This document shows positions 25,902 through 34,406 of a DNA stretch of 64,000 nucleotides, one piece after another; position 1 is the first letter of the stretch, and each line of letters opens with the position of its first letter. The position numbers and the translations under genes are program-made. The DNA is from Tepidisphaeraceae bacterium (GTDB lineage Bacteria; Planctomycetota; Phycisphaerae; Tepidisphaerales; Tepidisphaeraceae), in the NCBI GenBank assembly GCA_035998445.1, contig DASYHQ010000041.1, positions 184,162 through 248,161 of the forward strand, written 5' to 3'. A model generated the notes under the pieces. That model was given only the letters and a program-made list of their open reading frames with translations, had not been told where the DNA came from and did not search any database.

Positions 25902-26231
25902 ATGCTGACCATCACCCTCACCCATTACCTCGTGCTCGCCGCGACCATCTTCGCGGCCGGGGTGCTCACGATCATGCTGAAGCGCAACGCGATCGGCATC
26001 CTAATGGGCGTGGAACTGGTCTTGAACGCGGCCAACATCAACCTGGTGGCGTTCAACTACTTTCAACATCCCGGCACGCCGGCGCAACCGCTGCTGACCG
26101 GCCAGATCTTCGCGATCTTCATCATCGTCATCGCCGCCGCCGAGGCCGCGGTGGCGCTGGCGATCTTCCTGAACTTCTACAACAACTTCGCGACGGTCGA
26201 CGTCGAACGCGCGACGGAGATGAGAGGATGA
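25902..26231 (+). CDS. nuoK: NADH-quinone oxidoreductase subunit K
   Basis: 109-aa, three-helix membrane subunit. The family motif GILMGVELVLNAANINLVAF carries the conserved Glu of helix II (MGVELV), and the second conserved Glu lies in IAAAEAAVALAIFL. These are part of the proton path. ATG at 25902 is preferred to a TTG three codons upstream. An inverted repeat follows. Confidence 0.93.
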   Translation: MLTITLTHYLVLAATIFAAGVLTIMLKRNAIGILMGVELVLNAANINLVAFNYFQHPGTPAQPLLTGQIFAIFIIVIAAAEAAVALAIFLNFYNNFATVDVERATEMRG

Positions 26232-26232
26232 C

Positions 26233-26311
26233 GTAGGGGCGGGCCTCCGTGCCCGCCCGTGCCTTTGTCTGCGAGCACCCAAGTCGGGCAGGCACAGAGG
26301 CCTGCCCCTAC
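26233..26311. repeat. Inverted repeat between nuoK and nuoL
   Basis: GTAGGGGCGGGCCTCCGTGC and, inverted, GCACAGAGGCCTGCCCCTAC. It begins at the nuoK stop and ends 13 bp before nuoL. Confidence 0.8.
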
Positions 26312-26324
26312 AGCACCGATTACC

Positions 26325-28529
26325 ATGCCCACCCCCGCACTCCTGCTCCTGCTCGCGACGCTGCTGCCGTTGATCTCGGCGGGGTTGCTCATGGGCCTTG
26401 GCAAGCGCATGGGGCGACCGCTGGCCGGCGTGGTGGGGACGGTCTTCATCGCTGGCAGCATGACGGCGAGCCTCGTCGCGATGGCGATGTGGTTGAACGT
26501 GCCGCCCGACAGCCCGTACGGGTCCGGTCAGGGGCCGGTCGTGCAGTTCCTGCGTTGGCTGCCGATGGGCGGCGAGTCGTACCTCGACGTGGGCGTTTAC
26601 ATCGACAGCCTGACCATCGCGATGTTCGCGACCATCACGACGGTCGCGACGTTCGTCCACATCTTCAGCCTCGGCTACATGGCCGACGATGCGCGCTTCC
26701 ACCGCTTCTTCGCCTACCTGGGCCTGTTCTGCTTCAGCATGCTGGGCCTGATCACCGCGGGCACGCTGCTGCAGATGTTCGTGTTCTGGGAACTGGTCGG
26801 ATTGTGCAGCTACCTGCTGATCGGCTTCTGGTACGAGCGCAAGAGCGCCAGCAACGCCGCGATGAAGGCGTTCATCATGAACCGCGTGGGCGACGTGGGG
26901 TTCCTGGTCGGCATCGGCCTGCTGGTGTACCACCTGTGTCACACGTCGCTGCCGTTGCTGTGGATGCAACTAGGCGGCGCGGGGACGATGGCGCCCACCG
27001 ACGCGGCCGCGGGTGGATTCAGCTATCTCACGCTCACCATCATTGGTTTGTGCCTGTTCCTGGGCGCCGTCGGCAAGAGCGCGCAGATTCCCCTGCACAC
27101 GTGGCTCGCCGACGCGATGGAGGGCCCGACGCCGGTCAGCGCGCTGATCCACAGCGCGACGATGGTCGCTGCCGGCGTCTATTTGATGGCCCGTGTCTTC
27201 CCGATGCTCACGCCCGACGCCAAGCTCGTCATCGCAATTGTCGGCGTGACGACGCTGACCTTCGGCGCGCTCGTGGCGCTCGTGCAGAACGACATCAAGC
27301 GCGTGCTGGCCTACAGCACGATGTCGCAGCTGGGCTACATGATCCTGGCAATCGGCATCGGCAGCTGGGTGGGGGCGCTGTTCCACCTGGTGACGCACGC
27401 GTTCTTCAAATCGCTGCTGTTCCTGGGGGCCGGCAGCGTGATTCACGCGATGCACCACGAGCAGGACATGCGCCAGTACGGCGGGCTGTCGCGGCGGTTG
27501 CCGATCACGTCGCTGGCGTTTGCGATTGGCGTGATCGCGATCGCGGGCACGCCGTTCTTCAGTGGGTATTACAGTAAGTCGATGATCCTGACCCACGCGG
27601 CCGCGTACGGTATTGCGGCCGAGGGGGAAGGACGCGCGTGGGCGAACTGGTTGCTGTTCATCCTCCCGACGGCTGTGGCGTTTTTGACGGCGTTCTACAT
27701 GGCGCGCTGCTGGATGCTGACCTTCGCCGGTCGACCGCGCAACGTGCGGCTGTACAACGACGCGCAGGAATCGTGGGTGATCTACACGCCGTTGCTCGGG
27801 CTGGCGATGATGTCGATCATCGCCGGGCCGCACATTGGGGTGGGGCACTTCCTGAACGGGTCCATCCGCGAGGCGACGCGCTACATCGAGTCGGGCCGCG
27901 TCGCGCCGCTGGCGCCACCGGCGCGCTTCGCCGGGTTTGACAGTCACTGGCCGGTCGTGCTGCCGACCGACCTCCGCACGCGCGGCAACGCGGAGTCCAA
28001 CGCCATCCCCGAGGCCGATCAGCCCGAGACCGACACGGTCCCCGACACGCTCGAGGTCGCCGCGGCGCTGGAGCACCTGTGGGCCTACTGGGCCTTCGCC
28101 GTCGGCATCGGGCTGGCGATCGCAGTCTACTTCCGCGGGTATGCGCTCACGCAGCACCTGGCGCGCATCGCGCCGGTGCGCCACGCGATGACGTTTCTCG
28201 AAAATGCGTTCTACATCGACCGGCTTTACCGCGCGATCTTCGTCAGCGTTGCGCGCACGGTCGCGTTTTTGTGCAGCGCGTTCGACAAGTACGTGGTGGA
28301 CGGCGTCGTGAACGGAGTGGCCGGGCTAACGCGGCACCTATCGACGCTGGCGGGCCTCGCCGACCGCTATCTCGTTGACCGCGCCGTCACCGGCGCCGGT
28401 GAAGCTGCCCTGAACATCGGCGCCGCCGTCCGGGCGCCGCAGGCGGGGCGCATTCGCCTGTACGTGACGGCGCTGCTGCTCCTGGCGACGTTCGCGCTGG
28501 CGATCGCCGTCTACCTGATCGGAACGTAA
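26325..28529 (+). CDS. nuoL: NADH-quinone oxidoreductase subunit L
   Basis: 734-aa antiporter-like proton-pumping subunit. Signatures: LGLFCFSMLGLITAGTLLQMF, FWELVGLCSYLLIGFWYER, HTWLADAMEGPTPVSALIHS with the conserved Lys/His pattern, and NDIKRVLAYSTMSQLGYM. About sixteen hydrophobic helices are visible. A long C-terminal part (from about residue 500) contains a soluble acidic stretch followed by helices, including the lateral helix typical of NuoL. The start at MPTPALLLLL leaves the repeat outside the gene. Confidence 0.95.
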   Translation: MPTPALLLLLATLLPLISAGLLMGLGKRMGRPLAGVVGTVFIAGSMTASLVAMAMWLNVPPDSPYGSGQGPVVQFLRWLPMGGESYLDVGVYIDSLTIAMFATITTVATFVHIFSLGYMADDARFHRFFAYLGLFCFSMLGLITAGTLLQMFVFWELVGLCSYLLIGFWYERKSASNAAMKAFIMNRVGDVGFLVGIGLLVYHLCHTSLPLLWMQLGGAGTMAPTDAAAGGFSYLTLTIIGLCLFLGAVGKSAQIPLHTWLADAMEGPTPVSALIHSATMVAAGVYLMARVFPMLTPDAKLVIAIVGVTTLTFGALVALVQNDIKRVLAYSTMSQLGYMILAIGIGSWVGALFHLVTHAFFKSLLFLGAGSVIHAMHHEQDMRQYGGLSRRLPITSLAFAIGVIAIAGTPFFSGYYSKSMILTHAAAYGIAAEGEGRAWANWLLFILPTAVAFLTAFYMARCWMLTFAGRPRNVRLYNDAQESWVIYTPLLGLAMMSIIAGPHIGVGHFLNGSIREATRYIESGRVAPLAPPARFAGFDSHWPVVLPTDLRTRGNAESNAIPEADQPETDTVPDTLEVAAALEHLWAYWAFAVGIGLAIAVYFRGYALTQHLARIAPVRHAMTFLENAFYIDRLYRAIFVSVARTVAFLCSAFDKYVVDGVVNGVAGLTRHLSTLAGLADRYLVDRAVTGAGEAALNIGAAVRAPQAGRIRLYVTALLLLATFALAIAVYLIGT

Positions 28530-28665
28530 TGGGTGATCGCCTGCGGTCTCGCGGGCCGATCGACGTGGGACGGCCCTCCGTTCCGCGAAGCCGCAAGCGA
28601 CAAATGAACTGGATCCGCTAGACTCTGCCCGACGCGATGAAGACGAACACGACGAACTGACGCTC

Positions 28666-30276
28666 ATGGAACTGCTTCAAAACTGGATTCTGACGATCCT
28701 GATCTTCCTGCCCACCGCCGGCGCGGGCATCGTGCTGCTTGCGCGCAGCAACCGAGCCGTGCGCGGCGTGGCACTGGGAACGACGCTCGCGACGTTCGTG
28801 CTGTCGCTGATCGTGCTGGCGATCTACGACTGGTCAGCGCCCGCGGCCTACGGGTACGGCGACCTGACCGCGCCGGGCGTCGTGCAGATGGTGCAGCAGG
28901 CGACGTGGATCGACGCATTCAACATTCAGTATAAGGTCGGCATCGATGGGCTGGCGCTGCCGCTCGTGCTGCTCAGCACGTTCATCAGCGTGCTGGCGTG
29001 CGTGGCGAGTTGGAACGTCGATAAGCTGACCAAGCCGTACATGGCGCTGTTCCTGTTTCTGGAGACGGGCATCCTCGGCACGTTCCTGGCGCTCGACTTC
29101 TTCCTGTTCTACGTCTTCTTCGAGATCACGCTACTGCCGATGTACTTCCTGATCGGCATCTGGGGCGGCCCGCGCCGGCAGTACGCGGCCATCAAGTTTT
29201 TCCTCTACACGCTGGTCGGGTCGATCGGGCTGCTCGTCACGCTGATCGGCACCTACCTTTACACGCGCGGCCTGCAGGTGCCGGGACTGGACCTGTCCAA
29301 CGGCACGTTCGACCTGATCCTGCTGGCCCGCCCGGACGTGCGCGCCGCCATGGGCGCCGCGGGGCTGAGCGTCGGGCTGGCCAAGACGTTCTTCCTGCTG
29401 CTCATGTTCGCGTTCTTCGTGAAGCTGCCCGCGGCGCCGTTCCACACGTGGCTGCCCGATGCGCACGTGGAAGCGCCAACACCCATGAGCATGATCCTGG
29501 CGGCGCTGCTGCTGAAGATGGGAGGCTACGGCATCTTCCGCGTGGCGTATCCGTTATTCCCCGAGGCGGCCAAGGCACTGTGGCTGGTGATCGCGATCGT
29601 GGGCGTGGTCAGCATCATCTACGGCGCGCTGTGCGCAATGGGCCAGAGCGACTTCAAGCGATTGGTCGCCTATTCGTCGGTCAGCCACATGGGCTTCGTG
29701 ATCCTGGGTGCCGCCGTAATGACACCCGCGGCCATTAGCGGGGCGATCTTCATGATGGTCGCGCACGGCATCACCAGCGCGATGATGTTCTTCGTCGTCG
29801 GTGTCGTCTACGACCGCGCCCACCATCGCGAACTGAGCCGCATGGGCGGGCTGGCGACCACCATGCCCGTCTACACCGGCTTCAGCGCCGTCGCCTGCTT
29901 CGCGAACCTCGGCCTGCCGGGCTTGGCGGGGTTCGTCGGTGAATTCCTCGTGATCGTCGGCACGTTCGCAGCAGCTTCCGATGCGTCGGGATTAATCGCC
30001 GGTGGATATGCGTCGCGCACGCAGCTGATCGTGCTGGCCGTGGCCGCGAGCCTCGGCATCGTGTTGTCCGCCGCCTACATGCTGTGGGCGGTGCAGCGGG
30101 TTTTCTTCGGACCCGAGCGGGCCGAATTCAAGGGCTTTGCCGAGGTTGATCGGCGCGAGCTGTCGGTGCTAACTCCGCTTGCGGCGCTATGTGTATTGCT
30201 CGGCGTGCTGCCGACCGTGTTTGTGTTCGCGTACACGCAGACGACGGTGGACGCGATCGTAAAGTTGTTGGAGTAA
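28666..30276 (+). CDS. nuoM: NADH-quinone oxidoreductase subunit M
   Basis: 536-aa antiporter-like subunit. Motifs: LFLETGILGTFLALDFFLFYVFFEITLLPMYFL (short excerpt LFYVFFEITLLPMY), FFLYTLVGSIGLL, KLPAAPFHTWLPDAHVEAPT, LKMGGYGIFRV and QSDFKRLVAYSSVSHMGFV. The conserved Glu of the ring helix (FFEITL) and the Lys of FAFFVKLP are present. The 136-bp spacer before it has no gene. Confidence 0.95.
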   Translation: MELLQNWILTILIFLPTAGAGIVLLARSNRAVRGVALGTTLATFVLSLIVLAIYDWSAPAAYGYGDLTAPGVVQMVQQATWIDAFNIQYKVGIDGLALPLVLLSTFISVLACVASWNVDKLTKPYMALFLFLETGILGTFLALDFFLFYVFFEITLLPMYFLIGIWGGPRRQYAAIKFFLYTLVGSIGLLVTLIGTYLYTRGLQVPGLDLSNGTFDLILLARPDVRAAMGAAGLSVGLAKTFFLLLMFAFFVKLPAAPFHTWLPDAHVEAPTPMSMILAALLLKMGGYGIFRVAYPLFPEAAKALWLVIAIVGVVSIIYGALCAMGQSDFKRLVAYSSVSHMGFVILGAAVMTPAAISGAIFMMVAHGITSAMMFFVVGVVYDRAHHRELSRMGGLATTMPVYTGFSAVACFANLGLPGLAGFVGEFLVIVGTFAAASDASGLIAGGYASRTQLIVLAVAASLGIVLSAAYMLWAVQRVFFGPERAEFKGFAEVDRRELSVLTPLAALCVLLGVLPTVFVFAYTQTTVDAIVKLLE

Positions 30277-30284
30277 GCCTCCGG

Positions 30285-30311
30285 TCCCTCTCTCGGTACG
30301 CCGGGAGAGGG
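30285..30311. repeat. Half CTCTCCCGG element at the nuoN ribosome-binding region
   Basis: CCCTCTCTCGGTACGCCGGG AGAGG is a single arm. Its right edge, GGGAGAGGGAGTGAAG, lies 10-20 bases before the nuoN ATG and supplies the purine-rich sequence there. Confidence 0.65.
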
Positions 30312-30322
30312 AGTGAAGAAAT

Positions 30323-31903
30323 ATGCCTTCCGTGCTCTCCATCATCGGCCAACCCTTCATCCCCGGCTGGGCCGAGCTGCGCCCGTTCGTCGCCGAGGCG
30401 TGGTTGATCGGCACGATGATCGCGGTGCTGCTGGCGCCGTTCTTCACCCGGCGAGTGAACCTGGTCAGCCCCATCATCGCGCTGGCAGGACTGGCCTTGG
30501 GTCTGCTTTCGATGGTGCTCGTTGGCAATGGCGACGCGATCATCGGGGAACACTTCCGCGGGCTGCTCTTCATCGACGGCGCTGCCATCGTCTGGAAAGT
30601 GCTGCTCTTCATCTTCACCGGCGGCGTCGTGCTGATGTGGTACGCCACGATCGCCGACCAGATGCGCGAGGGGGACGCCGCCGAGTTTCTGTTGCTGCTC
30701 TTGGGCGCCACGCTCGGCATGAGCCTGATGGCCAGCAGTGGCAACCTGCTGATGATCTTCATGGCAGTGGAACTGGCCTCGCTGCCAAGCTACGTGCTGG
30801 CGGGCTTTCGCAAGACGAACAAGCTGGGGGCCGAGGCGTCGCTGAAGTACGTGCTGTTCGGGGCGGCGTGCAGCTCGATGATGGCGTACGCGCTGTCGCT
30901 GTTGTACGGCCTGTACGGCACGCTGCAGATAAGTGACATCGCGACGGCAATGGCCGCGGGCGGGACGGTGCCGGCGCTGGCGGCGGTGGCGCTGCTGGGC
31001 GTGCTGGTGGGCATTGGCTTCAAGATCGCCGCCGTCCCATTTCACTTCTGGTGCCCTGATGTGTTTCAGGGCGCGCACGTCGACGTCAGCCTCTTCCTGT
31101 CGGCCGCCAGCAAGGGGGCGGGGTTGCTATTGCTGCTGCGCGTCGCCCACACGTTTGGCGACGCGTACGGGTACAGCCCCGCCAGCAGCATGCTGACGAC
31201 GATGGCGGTGGTGCTGAGCGTCTTGGGCATCGTCACGATGACGGCCGGCAACACCGCGGCGCTGGTGCAGACGAACGTGAAGCGGCTGCTGGCGTACAGC
31301 TCGATCGCGCACGCGGGCTACATGATTTGTGCGGTGGCGCTGCTGACGAAGTCCTCAACCGCGGCCGCGACGTACAACCCGGCGGCGCTGTCGACGCAGT
31401 CGCTGCTGGCGTACCTGGCGGTCTACTTCCTGATGAACCTTGGCGCGTTCACGGTCGCTGGCGTCGTCTACCGGCAGACGGGCAGCGAATCGATCCCCGA
31501 CTACGCGGGTCTCGGGCGCCGCTCGCCATTGCTGGCGGTCTGCATGGCCGTCTTCATGGTCAGCCTGATCGGCATTCCACCGCTGGCCGGCTTCTGGGCG
31601 AAGGTGAACATCATGACCGCCCTCATCGGCAACGGCGGCTGGTGGTGGACGTCCGCGGCGGCGATCGGCATCAACACGATCGTGTCGATGTACTTCTACC
31701 TGCGCGTGGTGAAGGTGATGTACCTCGACGAGTCGCCGCTGCCCAAGCTGCGGTTCGCCCCGCTGGGAACCGCGATCGCGGGCGTGTGCGCGGGGCTGCT
31801 GTTCGTGCTCTTTATCGGCTGGGGACTCGTGATTTCCGGTGCGGAACGCTTCGGCGATCTGCAGACCGCGAAACCGCAAGCGACGGTCTTAGTCACGCGG
31901 TAG
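30323..31903 (+). CDS. nuoN: NADH-quinone oxidoreductase subunit N
   Basis: 526-aa antiporter-like subunit, last gene of the cluster. Motifs: MIFMAVELASLPSYVLAGF, EASLKYVLFGA, AAVPFHFWCPDVFQGAHV (Lys of GFKIAAVPF conserved), QTNVKRLLAYSSIAHAGYM and GIPPLAGFWAKV. About fourteen hydrophobic helices. The ribosome-binding region comes from the half repeat just upstream. After it come only repeats and then convergent xdhB, so subunits A-G and I must be encoded elsewhere if the complex is complete. Confidence 0.95.
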   Translation: MPSVLSIIGQPFIPGWAELRPFVAEAWLIGTMIAVLLAPFFTRRVNLVSPIIALAGLALGLLSMVLVGNGDAIIGEHFRGLLFIDGAAIVWKVLLFIFTGGVVLMWYATIADQMREGDAAEFLLLLLGATLGMSLMASSGNLLMIFMAVELASLPSYVLAGFRKTNKLGAEASLKYVLFGAACSSMMAYALSLLYGLYGTLQISDIATAMAAGGTVPALAAVALLGVLVGIGFKIAAVPFHFWCPDVFQGAHVDVSLFLSAASKGAGLLLLLRVAHTFGDAYGYSPASSMLTTMAVVLSVLGIVTMTAGNTAALVQTNVKRLLAYSSIAHAGYMICAVALLTKSSTAAATYNPAALSTQSLLAYLAVYFLMNLGAFTVAGVVYRQTGSESIPDYAGLGRRSPLLAVCMAVFMVSLIGIPPLAGFWAKVNIMTALIGNGGWWWTSAAAIGINTIVSMYFYLRVVKVMYLDESPLPKLRFAPLGTAIAGVCAGLLFVLFIGWGLVISGAERFGDLQTAKPQATVLVTR

Positions 31904-31924
31904 TTTGACGCGGAGAAATGCGAA

Positions 31925-32009
31925 CCGCGGAGACGCGGAGATATAGGGAGAAAACCATCAAATTCGTGGTCTTTTCTCCTATTTCTCCGAGTCCTCCAAG
32001 TCTCCGCGG
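31925..32009. repeat. GCGGAGACGCGGAG-type inverted repeat between nuoN and xdhB
   Basis: CCGCGGAGACGCGGAG..GGGAGAAAA faces TTTTCTCC..CCAAGTCTCCGCGG. The palindrome lies between two convergent genes and could act as a bidirectional terminator, although it lacks a clean U-tract. Confidence 0.7.
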
Positions 32010-32030
32010 CTAATCCGCTTTGGTGATGGC

Positions 32031-34406
32031 TCACTCGCCTGTCGGGCGGGGTGAACGCAGGACGGCTACCTTCGACGGCTCGGTTGCCGCTGGCCGCGCG
32101 CTGCACGGCGGTGGCAACAGCATCAGCACTTCCTCACTCGTCGCGGGCATCTTCAGCTGCTCGGCAATCTTAGGCGACACCGCCCGCAGCGCGTCCTTTA
32201 CGGCCGTCCAGACCGACAGCCCCAGCACCAACGGCGGCTCACCGATCGCCTTGCTGCGCTTCAGGCTGACGTGGTTGTCCGGGTTATCGAAGAACGCCAC
32301 GTTAAACACCGGCGGCACGTCGCCGATGTTGGGGATCTTGTACGTCGTCGGCGAATGGCTCAGCAGTTCGCCCTTGGCGGAATATTTCAGCTCCTCGTTC
32401 GTCACCCAACCCATGCCCTGGATGAACGCCCCAACCACCTGCCCGCGATCGAGGCCCGGGTTGATCGGCAGGCCGACGTCCATCAGCAAATCGACGCGCG
32501 TCACCTTGACCTCGCCTGTGAGACGGTCGATGAGCACTTCCGACGCGCACGCGCCGTTCGTGTAGTACAGGAACGGCGTGCCCTTGCCGGTGTCGCGGTT
32601 GTAGTCGACGCCCGGCGTGGCGTAGAACCCGCGCTCGCCGAGGTTCACGCGCGCCAGGTACGTCTGGACGACGATCTCCCTGAACTTGAACGACACGCCG
32701 GGCCGGCGGTCGTCCCACACCTCGCCGTCGGCGAAGACGATGTTGCCCGGCGACGGATGCAGGCCCGACGCGTTGTCCGCCAGCAACGTCGCCGCGAAAG
32801 CTACAAGGCGCGAACGCAAGCGTGAACACGCGTCGACCGCCGCGGCGCCGTTCAAGTCGGTGCCGCTGCTGGCGGCGGTGGGGGAGGTGTTGTTGTTCTT
32901 GCTGGTGTCCGTCGCGCCGATGCGCACGTGTTCGTACGGCACACCCAGCTCGTCCGCGACGATCTGCCGCACGCGCGTGTTCAGACCCTGGCCCATTTCC
33001 GTGCCGCCGGTCGTCACCAGCACGGTGCCGTCGGTGTAGATGTTCACCAGCGCGTTCGCCTGGTTCAGGTGCTGTTTGGTGAACGAGATGCCGAATTTCA
33101 CCGCCGTCATCGACAAGCCGCGCAGTTGCGTGCGGTTGGCACCGTTGAACTTCGTGATCTGCTCGCGGCGCGTGCGGTAGTCGCTGCTTTGCTCCAGTTG
33201 ATCGAACAACCCATGCAGCGTGTTGTTCTTCACCAGTTGGCCGTAGGGCGTGACGTTGCGATCGTCGATGCCGTACAAGTTCGCACGCCGGACATCGATC
33301 GAGTCGATGCCGAGTTCCGTCGCAATCGACTCGAGGATGTTCTCGATGTTCACGCATCCCTGCGGACCACCGAAGCCGCGGAAGGCGGTGTTGCTGGGCA
33401 GGTTCGTCCGACAGACGCGCCCGGTGATGCGCACGTGCGGCAGGAAGTAGGCGTTGTCCGTGTGCAGCATCGCCCGCTCCATCACCGCCAGCGACAGGTC
33501 GGCCGAGCAACCGCCGTTGGAGAGGTAGTCGATCTGCAGACCGTGAATGCGGCCACGCTCATCGAAGCCGATGGTCCAGTGCGTGTTGATCGGGTGGCGC
33601 TTGCCGGTGATCGCCATGTCGTCGTCTTTTGTGTAGACCACTCGCGTCGGGCGGTTGGTAAAGCTGGCGACGATGGCGGCGAACATGGCGGGTTGGGCGG
33701 CCTGCGTCTCCTTGCCACCGAAGCCGCCGCCCATGCGTTTACAGACCACGCTGACCGCGTTGAACGGCACGCCGAGCACTTCCGCGACCAAGCCCTGCAC
33801 CTCGGTGGGGTGCTGCGTGGACGAGTGGATCGTCATCGTCGCGCCCTCGCCGGGGATGGCGATGGCCGCCTGCGATTCGAGGTAGAAATGTTCCTGGCCG
33901 CCACCGATGAGTTGGCCGCTGAGCGTGTGCGGCGCGGCCGCGATGGCCGTGGCAACATCACCGCGCTCGATGGTGCGAAGCGGGCCGATGAAGCTATCAT
34001 CGGCGACGGCCTCGTCGATGGTGAAGATGGGCGGCAGTTCGTCGATCTGCACGACGATCTTTTGACGTGCGATGTTGATCGCCCGCCGACTGGTGGCGGC
34101 GATGATGACGATTGGGTGGCCGACGTACATCACCTCCTCGTGCGCCAGCAGATCTTCATCCTGCAGCACCGGCCCGAAGCGCAGGTGCCCCTTTACGTCG
34201 GCGGCCGTGTAAAGCGCCACCACGCCCGGCACCTCGCGCGCGGCGGCAAGGTCGATCGAGCGGATCGTGCCGTGTGCGGTCAGACTGCCATAGGTATCGA
34301 CCAGCAGTTCGCCATGGGCGGGCGGCATGTCGTCGATGAAGATCGATTCGCCGGTGACGTGCGTGCCGGCCGAGTCGTGCGGGATGTCGCGTCCTACTGC
34401 GGGCAT
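32031..34406 (-). CDS. xdhB: Xanthine dehydrogenase, molybdenum-binding subunit
   Basis: Oxidises hypoxanthine and xanthine to urate. The 791-aa subunit has the aldehyde oxidase/xanthine dehydrogenase folds: VTGESIFIDDMP, GGGQEHFYLESQ (substrate Glu), MGGGFGGKETQ, NTAFRGFGGPQG (substrate Arg), GTEMGQGLNTRV and the catalytic Glu in KAIGEPPLVLG. These residues are those of true xanthine dehydrogenases rather than aldehyde oxidases. Its ATG overlaps the xdhA stop by one base (TAATG). It is the last gene of the purine cluster; no xdhC chaperone gene is visible nearby. Confidence 0.95.
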   Translation of the reverse strand: MPAVGRDIPHDSAGTHVTGESIFIDDMPPAHGELLVDTYGSLTAHGTIRSIDLAAAREVPGVVALYTAADVKGHLRFGPVLQDEDLLAHEEVMYVGHPIVIIAATSRRAINIARQKIVVQIDELPPIFTIDEAVADDSFIGPLRTIERGDVATAIAAAPHTLSGQLIGGGQEHFYLESQAAIAIPGEGATMTIHSSTQHPTEVQGLVAEVLGVPFNAVSVVCKRMGGGFGGKETQAAQPAMFAAIVASFTNRPTRVVYTKDDDMAITGKRHPINTHWTIGFDERGRIHGLQIDYLSNGGCSADLSLAVMERAMLHTDNAYFLPHVRITGRVCRTNLPSNTAFRGFGGPQGCVNIENILESIATELGIDSIDVRRANLYGIDDRNVTPYGQLVKNNTLHGLFDQLEQSSDYRTRREQITKFNGANRTQLRGLSMTAVKFGISFTKQHLNQANALVNIYTDGTVLVTTGGTEMGQGLNTRVRQIVADELGVPYEHVRIGATDTSKNNNTSPTAASSGTDLNGAAAVDACSRLRSRLVAFAATLLADNASGLHPSPGNIVFADGEVWDDRRPGVSFKFREIVVQTYLARVNLGERGFYATPGVDYNRDTGKGTPFLYYTNGACASEVLIDRLTGEVKVTRVDLLMDVGLPINPGLDRGQVVGAFIQGMGWVTNEELKYSAKGELLSHSPTTYKIPNIGDVPPVFNVAFFDNPDNHVSLKRSKAIGEPPLVLGLSVWTAVKDALRAVSPKIAEQLKMPATSEEVLMLLPPPCSARPAATEPSKVAVLRSPRPTGE

